The notes: generated from the letters alone by a model not told the origin. Counted from the stretch's first letter, positions 7,387 through 15,137 are shown. The stretch: DNA of 15,166 bases from Deltaproteobacteria bacterium UBA6967 (GCA_002450295.1 DJYX01000093.1:1-15166); one strand, 5' to 3'. Numbers and translations are program-made.

Positions 7387-8190
7387 ATGATATATGAAAT
7401 TGTAGTATTGCTGACCGCACTAATTCTATTCATCGGAATAATATATCCAACTCTGTGGGTTTTCATTGCTTCATTCAAATCAGAAGAAACGATCTTTTCA
7501 AATGAATATGCCACTTATACATTCGATAACTATATAGAGCTTTTTGAATCTGGTTTTGGCGTATTTATATATAATAGTTTCTATATTTGTTTGATTTCAG
7601 TAATTATTACTATCTTCGCATCAGTAACAGCTGCGTATGTTTTTTCGAGAAAGAAATTCAAATTTAAAATAATTTACTTTGGATCTATAATGCTGGGACA
7701 AACATTCCCATGGATTATATTAGTTACTCCAATGTTTATACTCTTTGCTAAACTAGGCTTTTTGAATAATCATATTAGTATGATTTTCTGCTACGTTGCC
7801 GTTAGTTTGCCTTTTTCTGTCTATCTACTTGTCGGTTATTTAGAGAGTGTTCCGCGAGAACTGGATGAAGCAGCTTTGATGGATGGATGTCCACCATTTC
7901 AAATAATATGGAAAATAATTTTTCCAATAATGATACCTGGGATCATTGTAACAGCAGCATATTCTTTCCTGTTGATGTGGTCAGAGTATCTATTTGCTTT
8001 AGCATTTTTGACTAAGACTAAATTAAAGACGATGCCATTAGAATTATATGCCTTTTTTGGCGAACATACCACGGAGTGGGGCCAGGTTATGGCAGCCTCA
8101 GCGGTTACTACAATTCCTACCTTACTACTTTTTCTACCACTTCAAAAATTGATTTCAGAAGGACTGACGGCTGGGTCAGTTAAGAGTTGA
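7387..8190 (+). CDS. ABC transporter permease, MalG/UgpE type (cluster 1)
   Basis: This 267-residue protein is the second permease of cluster 1. Membrane segments lie near 5-28, 62-86, 98-120, 130-150, 182-205 and 235-252. The ATPase-docking EAA loop is at 158-180, ELDEAALMDGC with a cysteine where alanine is usual, followed by IIFP. The short C-terminal tail ends in GLTAGSVKS, the typical (G)LTAGAVKG-like ending of MalG-type subunits, so the protein is complete. The ATG at 7387 has AGGA six bases upstream. The coding region is strikingly AT-rich: the 60 bases at 7561-7620 have only 12 G or C. No ATP-binding subunit follows; the next gene is on the other strand 39 bases away. Confidence 0.92.
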   Translation: MIYEIVVLLTALILFIGIIYPTLWVFIASFKSEETIFSNEYATYTFDNYIELFESGFGVFIYNSFYICLISVIITIFASVTAAYVFSRKKFKFKIIYFGSIMLGQTFPWIILVTPMFILFAKLGFLNNHISMIFCYVAVSLPFSVYLLVGYLESVPRELDEAALMDGCPPFQIIWKIIFPIMIPGIIVTAAYSFLLMWSEYLFALAFLTKTKLKTMPLELYAFFGEHTTEWGQVMAASAVTTIPTLLLFLPLQKLISEGLTAGSVKS

Positions 8191-8229
8191 AAAACAATAT
8201 TTACGATTATGTTGATAGCTAGACTCTTC

Positions 8230-8646
8230 TCAAACTTTCTTCATTTTCCATGTCAACACAGACATCCATCCCGTCACCAACAACAAACCTCCCAATTCTC
8301 TGCCCAGTTCTACAGCTTCATTCTTCATGGCCATTACATTCCAGAAAGAGTCCCATTCGAACTGCTCCTCGCTCATCAAGAAATCTATTCCCACAAACAA
8401 GCTACTGAGCAATACCAACAGCCCCCAAATTAGCGGGATAGATGGTGGTAGTGGGCGGATCAGTGAGCAGAGGGTAATGATTGCGGTGACGGAGTAACAA
8501 ACAATCCAACGAAACGGATCTGGATCGTTCCACTGAACCAAAGCACTTAAGAGCAGGAGTCCTGTCATTAAGATCGTGACGACTTTCCAGAGGATAGACT
8601 TGGTGAGCAAAGAAGCCTTTGAAGTGGTGAATGACCCTTGAAACAT
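8230..8646 (-). CDS. TMEM220-family membrane protein at the end of ABC cluster 2
   Basis: This 138-residue protein has four predicted membrane helices, near 20-37, 47-63, 71-89 and 118-134. Between the first two is QWNDPDPFRW at 38-47, the hallmark of the TMEM220 family, and before the last is an acidic-basic stretch, KNEAVELGRELGG at 108-120, also usual there. TMEM220 proteins occur in bacteria and animals and have no established biochemical role. The gene begins 10 bases after the stop of the cluster 2 permease and on the same strand, so it is probably co-transcribed, though a transport role is only inference. The ribosome binding site before the ATG at 8646 is poor. Its 3' end faces cluster 1 without an obvious terminator. 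Confidence 0.8.
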   Translation of the reverse strand: MFQGSFTTSKASLLTKSILWKVVTILMTGLLLLSALVQWNDPDPFRWIVCYSVTAIITLCSLIRPLPPSIPLIWGLLVLLSSLFVGIDFLMSEEQFEWDSFWNVMAMKNEAVELGRELGGLLLVTGWMSVLTWKMKKV

Positions 8647-8656
8647 GGGCCGTAGG

Positions 8657-9478
8657 TCATCCTTTGACAGCTCCTCCAGTTAGAGAACTGCCAATTGATC
8701 GGTAAAATAATAGACCAACAATCAAAGGTGGTAGTAAAGATAACATGATGACTGCTGAAGCTACCCCCCATTTCACTCCTCCTCCGCTTGCCGAGAAAAA
8801 GAAGGAAGCTCCAACCGTTATGGGTGTGGCTGATTTTGTAGTCAGCATCAGTCCAAAAAGAAATTCATTCCAAGCATAGACAAAACCTAGAACAGATGAA
8901 GAAGCAATTGCCGCAACAGACAGTGGCAAGATGATCCGCAGAATGATTGAGATGGTCGATGCACCATCAATCCGGGCAGCATCATCTAGTTCTTCAGGTA
9001 TATTTCGCAATGTTGACGATAGCAGAGCCAAAGTCAGGGGTAGATTGATGATGCACATGATTAGTGCCAGGCCCAACAACGTATCAAGTAGGCCCACGGC
9101 CTGAAACATCATGTAGAGGGGAATAGCAAAAATGATCAATGGTAAGGCCCTCAGGTTCAGCACGAAGGGCAACAACCAGTTCCGACCAAAGCCAGTTCTG
9201 ACGATGACATAAGCCGCTGGAAAAGCCAGCAGGAGCGCGAAAAATGCTCCTAATGCAGAGATGACCAAGGAATTCCAAAGAAAATGTAAAATATCAAATC
9301 GGTCGGCCATCTCAAAAATCTTCACATAGTTCGCCAGAGTGGGCGACTGGATGATAATGGAAGGATTTGAGACGATCTCTCCCTCAGATTTCAGTGATGT
9401 GAGCAGAGTTGAAAGCAGGGGGAAATTGAACAGCAGGGCTGCAAAACCGAAGATCAGCCAACGAAAGAGCATACTCAT
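8657..9478 (-). CDS. ABC transporter permease, MalG/UgpE type (cluster 2)
   Basis: This 273-residue protein has the usual six membrane segments, near 5-26, 70-93, 103-126, 133-155, 184-206 and 238-259. The EAA loop reads EELDDAARIDGAS at 162-174 and ends in IILP near 182-185. The C terminus, LTGGAVKG, is the common ending of this subunit type. Its ATG at 9478 overlaps the TGA of the preceding permease gene in an ATGA arrangement, which points to translational coupling and fixes the start, though a second ATG lies two codons in. Composition is ordinary for the window (28 G or C in the 60 bases at 9121-9180), unlike the homologous cluster 1 gene, so the two clusters are not a recent duplication. 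Confidence 0.93.
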   Translation of the reverse strand: MSMLFRWLIFGFAALLFNFPLLSTLLTSLKSEGEIVSNPSIIIQSPTLANYVKIFEMADRFDILHFLWNSLVISALGAFFALLLAFPAAYVIVRTGFGRNWLLPFVLNLRALPLIIFAIPLYMMFQAVGLLDTLLGLALIMCIINLPLTLALLSSTLRNIPEELDDAARIDGASTISIILRIILPLSVAAIASSSVLGFVYAWNEFLFGLMLTTKSATPITVGASFFFSASGGGVKWGVASAVIMLSLLPPLIVGLLFYRSIGSSLTGGAVKG

Positions 9479-10341
9479 GTCGTCTCCATCCTGCGGCTAA
9501 ATCGTTCCAAGAGCGCAATCAGCAATAGTGCAGCGAGGAACAACAGGACAGACGCAGCAACTGCTTGACCGATGTTGCCCCCACGAAAAAAAGCCTTGTA
9601 GATATAGATGCTCAGGGAAGTACTGGTTCCTCCTGCCCCACTGCCGACAAGCACATAGATGTTGTCAAATACCCTAAAGGAGTCGATGAAGCGAATGAAG
9701 AAGGTCAGCAAAATGACCGGCATCATGTATGGCAATTCCACCAACATCAATAATTGTAACGAGTTGGCACCGTCCATTCTGGCAGCTTCTCGCAAGTGAG
9801 AAGGGATCGACCGATAAGCTGTGTAGAGGATCAACAACGCAAATGGTGTCCACTGAAGGATTTCAATCGTGACCACAGTTAGGAAAGCATTCTCAGTCCC
9901 CAGAAAAGCAGGACTGTCACCCACCCACTCCCAGAGGTAATAGGGGATCACTCCGACAAACTCATGCAAGATCAGTCGATACATTAACCCAATAAGAGCC
10001 GGGGCGACCATCATGGGCGCCATTAAAACGGCCATGAGCCAGGGATGTCGAGCCAACAGAGGTTCCAAGTAGATTGCCAGAAACAAGGCAAGGAATAATT
10101 GAACCAGTGAAGCTGTGAGTCCAAATTTTAGTGAAAAGGCGAGGGCATCCCAATAGGTGGGGTCCTGCAGGGTCTCAAAATAGTTTTCAAAACCCTGCAG
10201 ACGTGGAGCGAGGAGGTTTTCGAAAGTTACCTCGGAAACACTGTAGATCAAGTCCAGCAGCAGAGGGAACCCCAGCATCACCAAAAGAAAGAAGGTGATA
10301 GGAGCTGTCAGCCAGAATTTTTCCTTGCTGCTTACCTGCAT
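9475..10341 (-). CDS. ABC transporter permease, MalF/UgpA type (cluster 2)
   Basis: This 288-residue, six-helix protein is the MalF-type partner of the downstream permease. Membrane segments are near 12-34, 70-92, 103-125, 152-175, 205-226 and 257-279. The EAA loop is at about 182-204: HLREAARMDGANS, then VELPYM; histidine stands where the first conserved glutamate usually is, but the core EAA and glycine are kept. FENYFETLQDP near 51-61 is typical of this subunit. The gene follows the binding-protein gene by 39 bases and overlaps the next permease by four. The ribosome binding site is weak. The substrate is probably a sugar or polyol because of the family, but nothing in the permease defines it. 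Confidence 0.92.
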   Translation of the reverse strand: MQVSSKEKFWLTAPITFFLLVMLGFPLLLDLIYSVSEVTFENLLAPRLQGFENYFETLQDPTYWDALAFSLKFGLTASLVQLFLALFLAIYLEPLLARHPWLMAVLMAPMMVAPALIGLMYRLILHEFVGVIPYYLWEWVGDSPAFLGTENAFLTVVTIEILQWTPFALLILYTAYRSIPSHLREAARMDGANSLQLLMLVELPYMMPVILLTFFIRFIDSFRVFDNIYVLVGSGAGGTSTSLSIYIYKAFFRGGNIGQAVAASVLLFLAALLLIALLERFSRRMETT

Positions 10342-10380
10342 GCTGAACTTGAAACCTAGTTGGAAAAAAAGCCTGAGAGC

Positions 10381-11700
10381 TTACTTGAGAAGATCAGCCA
10401 TTCCCTTACTAGTTGCTTGCAGTGCTTCGTCCAGAGACTTGGTTCCTGACCAGTATCCTGTAAACTGCTCAGCTTGCAGGGTATAAATCTGCAAGGCAGA
10501 TGCGGAGGTTCCGCCATTCATCACAAACCCGTAGTTTCCAGCAAAGTCCCCCAGTTTGATAAGATCAGGTCGATCACCAGAAATTTTATCTGTGATGGAT
10601 TTAGCCATGGCCGGAGAACCACCACTCAAAGCATAGGTCTCCATAGCATCAGCACCAGAGAGCCAATTCAGAAACTTGATTGCGGCATCCTTGTTCTTGG
10701 AGTTCTTGTTCAAGCCCAAGCCCAAACCATGAATGTGGGTGACACGTCCGGCTGGTCCTGCAGGAGGAGCAACTGTTCCGATTTTCCCCGCTACGGCTGG
10801 ATTCTCCTCGGGATTATTCAAGCTACCGAAAGCAGCGTTCCATTGCAGCATCGTGGCTGCCTGGCCTGAACCGAAAGCAGCGTTTGCTTCAGCATATTCG
10901 TATGAGGTCGAATCTTTTGGAGAGGCTCCAGCGTCAAAGAGTGTCTTGTAGAGTTGCAGGCCCTGTCGGAACGCCCAGGAATCAACCATAACGTTGCCGT
11001 TGGCGTCTAACCACTCACCACCATGAGAACGTGCAGTCGAGTGCCAGATCATCATGTTGAACAGCAAGTTCTTCATCTGTAGGACTGTTCCGTAACGAGT
11101 TGGGCTGGCAGAGTTGACACTCTTTGTGAAGAATAAGGCTGTCGCAGCGTAGTCTTCCCAGTTCCAGGTGTCAGGATTTTTGGGAGCTAGCGTTTTGCCC
11201 AAGTATTTCTGGGAGATTTCTCCATAAATCTTCTGCCAGTCTGCATCGCTTAGTAACTTGTCAATCAAGTCATTGCGATAGTACATGAAGTGCAAACTCA
11301 GATCAGTGGGTACACCATACTGCTCACCTTCAAATTGCATGGTCTTCAATACTTTGTCTCCGAAGACATCCATTGCTGCGGATGGCAGACTCAGCGGTTG
11401 CATGAATGGGGCGTAGCGTCCAACTGCATAAGTTGCGGTTAGGTTGATGTCAAACTCGGTCGTTCCAGCGGCCAAGTCAGCCTGTAGTTTGTCCCAGAAG
11501 CCATCTCGATTGAAGAAGATCAAGTTGACGGATCCATCGCTTTTGCCAGGGCCTGCGTTGTAGACCTCAACTGCTTTTCTTAGAGCTGTTTCTTCGGGGC
11601 CACCAGGCCAACCTAAGACGGTGACTTGTGCCCACAGGGACTTTACTGCGAAAAGACTGACCAACAATACCAGTCCAAGTTTGGTAGACATCTTTTTCAT
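10381..11700 (-). CDS. ABC transporter substrate-binding protein, family 1 (cluster 2)
   Basis: This 439-residue protein is a family 1 sugar-type binding protein. Residues 1-24 form a signal peptide (MKK, core LGLVLLVSLFAV, predicted cleavage after LWA), without a lipobox, so a soluble periplasmic protein is expected. Family features include LRKAVEVYNA near 40-49, FWDKLQADLAAGTTEFDI at ~68-85, GVPTDLSLHFMYYRNDLIDKL at ~128-148, a tryptophan-containing region TWNWEDY, FGSGQAATMLQWNAAFGS near 273-290 and AAIKFLNWLSG near 339-349. It is not close in sequence to the cluster 1 binding protein, so a different ligand is likely. The ATG at 11700 is preceded by GAGG; a second ATG three codons in is possible. 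It heads the cluster 2 operon and is divergent from a lactonase gene across a region with a perfect dyad. Confidence 0.9.
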   Translation of the reverse strand: MKKMSTKLGLVLLVSLFAVKSLWAQVTVLGWPGGPEETALRKAVEVYNAGPGKSDGSVNLIFFNRDGFWDKLQADLAAGTTEFDINLTATYAVGRYAPFMQPLSLPSAAMDVFGDKVLKTMQFEGEQYGVPTDLSLHFMYYRNDLIDKLLSDADWQKIYGEISQKYLGKTLAPKNPDTWNWEDYAATALFFTKSVNSASPTRYGTVLQMKNLLFNMMIWHSTARSHGGEWLDANGNVMVDSWAFRQGLQLYKTLFDAGASPKDSTSYEYAEANAAFGSGQAATMLQWNAAFGSLNNPEENPAVAGKIGTVAPPAGPAGRVTHIHGLGLGLNKNSKNKDAAIKFLNWLSGADAMETYALSGGSPAMAKSITDKISGDRPDLIKLGDFAGNYGFVMNGGTSASALQIYTLQAEQFTGYWSGTKSLDEALQATSKGMADLLK

Positions 11701-11727
11701 TGGAACCTCAAATTGAGTTTAGAAATA

Positions 11728-11749
11728 TAGAAACAGTGATCTGTTTCTA
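11728..11749. promoter_or_regulatory. Candidate operator: perfect 9+4+9 dyad in divergent region
   Basis: TAGAAACAG at 11728-11736 and its exact reverse complement CTGTTTCTA at 11741-11749 flank a four-base spacer TGAT. It lies 27 bases ahead of the cluster 2 binding-protein start codon. The GAAAC/GTTTC half-sites recall LacI-family operators, but the eight-base separation is wider than usual for that family, so the regulator type is open. Confidence 0.55.
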
Positions 11750-11768
11750 ACTCGATTCAAGCGGAGAA

Positions 11769-11774
11769 ATTATC
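11769..11774 (-). promoter_or_regulatory. Possible -10 element for ABC cluster 2
   Basis: Read on the minus strand this is GATAAT, a 5/6 match to the -10 consensus, about 70 bases ahead of the cluster 2 start codon. The -35 position offers only TTTCAA at 18 bases. If used, the dyad at 11728-11749 would lie just downstream of the transcription start, a position suited to repression. Confidence 0.3.
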
Positions 11775-11993
11775 TGCGGGAAAATACTCTGCTTGAAATA
11801 GACCCAGTAACCCTTGTACCAGATAGGGCGAAGTATTTATCCGATTATGATGAAGAGTGCAAAAAAAAATTCATGGAGACAGGTTGTGGCCCTTCGTAAT
11901 GCGCCTTGAAAGAATTTGAAGACTTGTGAAAACAGCTCAAAAGTGTGAAATGTCGAACTTTAGACTCTTTAGAAACTTTTTGAAGGAATGACC

Positions 11994-13073
11994 ATGTCAA
12001 AGCAGCTAATTTATGTGGGTGGATATGCTTCTCCTGAGATGGAAGGGATTCAGCTTTTCACTCTTGATTTGACCTCTGGTCAGTTGACCTATGTTAAAGG
12101 AGTGAAGGAAGTTGAAAATCCATCCTTTTTGATTCTTACCAAGGATTTTCAGCGTCTTTATGCAGTGGTGGAGGTTTCAGAACATCAGGGTAATTCAGGT
12201 GGTGGAGTAGTGGGCTACTCAATCTCCGAAGAAGGCAGAACACTCAATCCCTTGAACAACCAGCCAACCAATGGAAATCACCCTTGTCACTTGAGCTTGT
12301 CTCATTCAGAAGATGCGCTGTTCGTGGCGAACTATTCGGGGGGGAGTGTCGCCGCCTATCAAGTCATGAAGGATGGAAACCTCTCAGGCCCGAGTGATTT
12401 TCATCAGCATCACGGGAGTTCGGTAAATCTAAAACGTCAGGAAGGGCCTCACGCACACATGGCCCACCTGACACCAGACGGTCGGCATCTGCTTGTCACG
12501 GATCTGGGCACAGACCAGTTGATGGTGTATCAGATCAATTCTCAGGGAAAATTGGATCTTATCAAAGATCGCTGTTTGAAACTTCCAGCTGGATCTGGGC
12601 CTCGTCATTTGACGTTCAGTCATTCAAATAAGAGTATGTACCTGATCAACGAGCTGGGGAATACGATTCTCACGTTTCCTGTGGGTGAGGATGGTTTACC
12701 TGCCAAGGAATTCACTCAGGAAATCAAAACGCTCCCTGATGATTTTTCAGAAGAGAGCACCACGGCAGACATTCATGTGCATCCCAACGGTAAGTTCTTG
12801 TATGGAACGAATCGAGGACACGATAGCTTTTGTTGTTATCGGATCCTTCCAGATGAACGATTGGAATTGATCGGGCATGTTCCCACGGGTGGGCAATCTC
12901 CGAGAAATTTTTCCATTCATCCAGATGGGAAATGGTTAGTAGTGGCTCATCAGGTCTCAGGCAATATTCTTTCATTTGCCATTGATCAGGAAACCGGAAT
13001 GTTGAAGCAATCTGACAATCAAAAGCTCAATCTTCAGCCATCTTGTGTGCAGTTTGGGCATCCTTCACACTGA
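11994..13073 (+). CDS. Lactonase family beta-propeller (6-phosphogluconolactonase, YbhE type)
   Basis: This protein of 359 residues is a seven-bladed beta-propeller of the lactonase family that includes E. coli YbhE (Pgl), which hydrolyses 6-phosphogluconolactone. Visible motifs are IYVGGYAS at the N terminus, NHPCHLSL, GPHAHMAHLTPDGR, GSGPRHLTFS, ADIHVHPNGKFLYGTNRGHDS and QSPRNFSIHPDGKWLVVAHQ; the repeated H-P-(N/D)-G-K-(F/W)-L pattern is the blade repeat. Two ATGs are possible: the one at 11988 abuts the GAAGGA ribosome binding site, while the one at 11994 has the ideal six-base gap, so 11994 is preferred. It has no signal peptide. Being divergent from ABC cluster 2, it may open a lactone formed from the imported sugar; true 6-phosphogluconolactonase activity is the other option. 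Confidence 0.88.
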   Translation: MSKQLIYVGGYASPEMEGIQLFTLDLTSGQLTYVKGVKEVENPSFLILTKDFQRLYAVVEVSEHQGNSGGGVVGYSISEEGRTLNPLNNQPTNGNHPCHLSLSHSEDALFVANYSGGSVAAYQVMKDGNLSGPSDFHQHHGSSVNLKRQEGPHAHMAHLTPDGRHLLVTDLGTDQLMVYQINSQGKLDLIKDRCLKLPAGSGPRHLTFSHSNKSMYLINELGNTILTFPVGEDGLPAKEFTQEIKTLPDDFSEESTTADIHVHPNGKFLYGTNRGHDSFCCYRILPDERLELIGHVPTGGQSPRNFSIHPDGKWLVVAHQVSGNILSFAIDQETGMLKQSDNQKLNLQPSCVQFGHPSH

Positions 13074-13099
13074 GCAATCATTGCCTTAGACGAGATTCG

Positions 13100-13600
13100 A
13101 TGACTCCATCAGAACTCTATCATTTCCTGGACGAATATCAGATTTCATATGAAAAATTTGATCATTCACCAGTCTACACGGTGGAGGAGTCAAAGAAATT
13201 ATCTCCTGCAATGTCAGGAGGTAAAACAAAGAATCTCTTTGTTCGTGACAAGAAGGGCAAGCACCACATTCTGTTGACGGTAGAACAGGACAAGCGAGTT
13301 GATCTCAAGAAGGTCTCCGAATTTATCGGCTATGGCCGCTTGAGTTTCTGCTCGCCAGAACGTTTGCTCAAGTACCTGGGAGTGGAGCCTGGATCAGTTT
13401 CGCTGTTGGGGATTCTAAATGATCAAGCTGGGGAGGTCGAAATTCTGATTGATGAGGATCTTTGGAAGGAACAGTACCTTTTGTGTCATCCACTGGTCAA
13501 TACGAGTACGCTCCGCTTGGGTAGGGAAGAACTGGTAAAATTATTCCAACTGAGTGGGCATCCTTTCCGTTTGCTGCCTATTCCTGAGTTGGAAGAATAA
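13100..13600 (+). CDS. YbaK/ProX-type aminoacyl-tRNA deacylase
   Basis: This 166-residue protein belongs to the YbaK/prolyl-tRNA-synthetase-associated (INS-like) superfamily and most resembles stand-alone ProXp-ala/PrdX proteins that hydrolyse mischarged Ala-tRNA(Pro). Supporting features are FDHSPVYTVEE near 20-30, GGKTKNLFVRDKKGKHHIL at 40-58 with the conserved lysine-asparagine pair K44-N45, RLSFCSPERLLKYLGVEPGSVSLLGILND at ~80-108, and HPLVNTSTL at 130-138. It acts in the cytoplasm in translation quality control. The frame extends upstream to a GTG at 13043, but that would overlap the lactonase gene; the ATG at 13100, 26 bases after the lactonase stop, starts just where family homology begins. 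Its ribosome binding site is weak, so translation may depend on the upstream gene. Confidence 0.87.
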   Translation: MTPSELYHFLDEYQISYEKFDHSPVYTVEESKKLSPAMSGGKTKNLFVRDKKGKHHILLTVEQDKRVDLKKVSEFIGYGRLSFCSPERLLKYLGVEPGSVSLLGILNDQAGEVEILIDEDLWKEQYLLCHPLVNTSTLRLGREELVKLFQLSGHPFRLLPIPELEE

Positions 13601-13613
13601 ATTGTTGTTTGTT

Positions 13614-13631
13614 GGAGAGATTGTGCTCTCC
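13614..13631. terminator. Weak hairpin between convergent genes
   Basis: GGAGAG at 13614-13619 pairs with CTCTCC at 13626-13631 around a six-base loop. It lies in the 49-base gap between two convergent genes, where a bidirectional terminator would be expected, but neither strand shows a T-tract after the stem. Confidence 0.35.
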
Positions 13632-13649
13632 CCTGAATATGTAATTGCT

Positions 13650-14633
13650 CTAACCGTTTGGCAACAAAAGGACCTTACCGCTACGGCCTCCTCGATAGGC
13701 ATGACGAAGGGCATCTTCAAGCTGATCTAAATTGTAGGTTGCTTCAACTGGGGTAGAAATTTGTCCTGATACTACTAACTCCTCTAACACTCTGTAGAGC
13801 TGTTGCTTCGCATCCGCAGTCATTCCACCTAAGGTTTTGGCAAGCCAGAAACCAGTGAGGGTGATCCCTTTGAAAACGACCATGTCTGCAGTCAATTGGC
13901 AGGGCTCTCCGCTGAGTAGTCCGTAATTGACGACGGTTCCTTCTTCACTCAAGATCCCACCAAGAGTCAGAGTCGCTTTCCCAGCAACGGCGTCGAATGC
14001 CAATGGGATATTGGCATCTCCCAACTCCACTCGAACCTTCTCTGGCAAATCTTCTCCTTCCAGCATCACCAAGTCCGCACCCATTTCAGACAACTCTTTC
14101 TCTAGTCCCTCACGCCGAACAATGTTGAGAGTGTGCACTCCTTTGGCCTTTGCCAGTTGAATCAGGTAACGACCAACCGCTGAGTTTGCAGCATTTTGGA
14201 CAACCCAATCACCGGGTTTGAGATCAACATAGCGATCAAGCATAAACTTTGCGGTAGCTGGATTGACCTTCAGCATCGCCATTTGAAGTAAGTCTGCATC
14301 TGGGGATACCTTGATCAATGTCGAAGCCGGTACTTGAATCTCCTGACCCCAGTTGGCTCTGCCCATGCTCATCACCCGATCTCCTACCGCAAAGCCACGG
14401 ACACCGCCTCCTATCGCTGTGATGGTCCCCACTCCTTCAATGCCAAGTCGAGCGGGTAGAGGAGGCTTCGAAGCATATTTCCCCTCCATAATCAGAATTT
14501 CAGCAGGATTGATTGGGGCTGCGTCAATTCGCAGATTCACTTCATCTATGGGAGGTGATCCCAGCTCAGAACCGTCAACGGTTTTGCAGACCTCCCAGGG
14601 AAGCCCAAAAGATTTCAACTCAACGTACTGCAT
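13650..14633 (-). CDS. MDR-family oxidoreductase, enoyl-CoA reductase/quinone reductase-like
   Basis: This 327-residue protein is a zinc-free medium-chain dehydrogenase/reductase. INPAEILIMEGKY and LGIEGVGTI near the N terminus, then KVNPATAKFML, GDWVVQNAANSAVGRYLIQLAKAKG with the nucleotide-binding loop NAANSAVG at 147-154, and NIVRR at 170-174 (basic residues suited to NADPH) resemble mitochondrial-type 2-enoyl-CoA reductase (MECR/ETR1) more than plain quinone reductase. The catalytic-zinc cysteine pattern of alcohol dehydrogenases is absent. The frame also contains an ATG at 14666, adding 11 residues, but that start has no ribosome binding site, and the family begins at MQYVELKSFG, so 14633 is preferred. 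The likely reaction is NADPH-dependent reduction of an activated double bond; the true substrate is uncertain. It is convergent with the YbaK-type gene. Confidence 0.85.
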   Translation of the reverse strand: MQYVELKSFGLPWEVCKTVDGSELGSPPIDEVNLRIDAAPINPAEILIMEGKYASKPPLPARLGIEGVGTITAIGGGVRGFAVGDRVMSMGRANWGQEIQVPASTLIKVSPDADLLQMAMLKVNPATAKFMLDRYVDLKPGDWVVQNAANSAVGRYLIQLAKAKGVHTLNIVRREGLEKELSEMGADLVMLEGEDLPEKVRVELGDANIPLAFDAVAGKATLTLGGILSEEGTVVNYGLLSGEPCQLTADMVVFKGITLTGFWLAKTLGGMTADAKQQLYRVLEELVVSGQISTPVEATYNLDQLEDALRHAYRGGRSGKVLLLPNG

Positions 14634-15014
14634 GCTTGTATCTTTAGAAAAGTTCACGAAAGTCATTCGAACAAAAATACCGATGGTCTAATGGGAAGTA
14701 GATTGGACTATTTTTCATTCTTCAAAAATACCTTCATTCCAATCTCATTGCTATGTGCCGGATTGGCAAGTCCTGACATGATAAAAAGCTGAATTCAGCA
14801 TGGGACCGCTCTCTCAGAAATGAAGGATCTCTTTAACATATTTTTCAAATTCTGTTTTTTCTTCAAGTCATTACAAAGCTACGGTTGATTGTTTATTAAG
14901 TGATCTTGATTAATTATTTAACTGTTGAAATTAGATTTAATTAACCAATACTAAAAATTTTAAACAATATAATCAGTTACTTTAAAATTTTTCATAAAAA
15001 TAATAAATTTTTTA

Positions 15015-15042
15015 TTGACATTATATAGTAATTATATGTAAT
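15015..15042 (+). promoter_or_regulatory. Sigma70-type promoter of the gene at the right edge
   Basis: A perfect -35 hexamer TTGACA at 15015-15020 is followed by TGTAAT at 15037-15042 after 16 bases (5/6 match); TAATAT at 15039-15044 with an 18-base gap is the alternative. Transcription would begin near 15050, giving a leader of about 108 bases that contains two hairpins. Confidence 0.5.
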
Positions 15043-15101
15043 ATTATTGTAACAATTGATTTGGCGACTGAAAATCATTCATAGCAGCTGAATCAAAGAA
15101 A

Positions 15102-15137
15102 GTGGATTCCTTGAATCCACGCTAAGCAGGATGCTTA
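15102..15137 (+). promoter_or_regulatory. Two tandem leader hairpins
   Basis: GTGGATTC at 15102-15109 pairs perfectly with GAATCCAC at 15113-15120 around a CTT loop. Two bases later TAAGCA at 15123-15128 pairs with TGCTTA at 15132-15137 around GGA. Both lie between the predicted promoter and the ribosome binding site of the next gene. They may form a structured leader, or the first may be a DNA operator; no known riboswitch class is recognised. Confidence 0.45.

Noticed and set aside
8191..8229. Terminator in the gap between the convergent ABC clusters
   Set aside because: The 39 bases show no inverted repeat or T-tract worth reporting, so transcripts may overlap or end by another mechanism.
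10474..10869. 131-residue plus-strand reading frame opposite the cluster 2 binding-protein gene
   Set aside because: It lies entirely within a well-supported gene on the other strand, has no domain, and its composition follows from that gene's codons.
5008..11700. The two ABC clusters as a recent tandem or inverted duplication
   Set aside because: The binding proteins and permeases differ throughout in sequence, length and base composition; they share only family motifs.
13043..13099. GTG start at 13043 for the YbaK/ProX-type gene
   Set aside because: It overlaps the lactonase gene, and the added 19 residues do not fit the family's N terminus; the ATG at 13100 does.
14634..14666. Upstream ATG at 14666 for the MDR oxidoreductase
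   Set aside because: The 11 extra residues do not fit the family and no ribosome binding site precedes them, though the start cannot be wholly excluded.
14953..14992. Perfect 12-base A/T-only inverted repeat as a hairpin or operator
   Set aside because: The arms contain only A and T and are themselves nearly palindromic, so in this very AT-rich stretch chance is a fair explanation.
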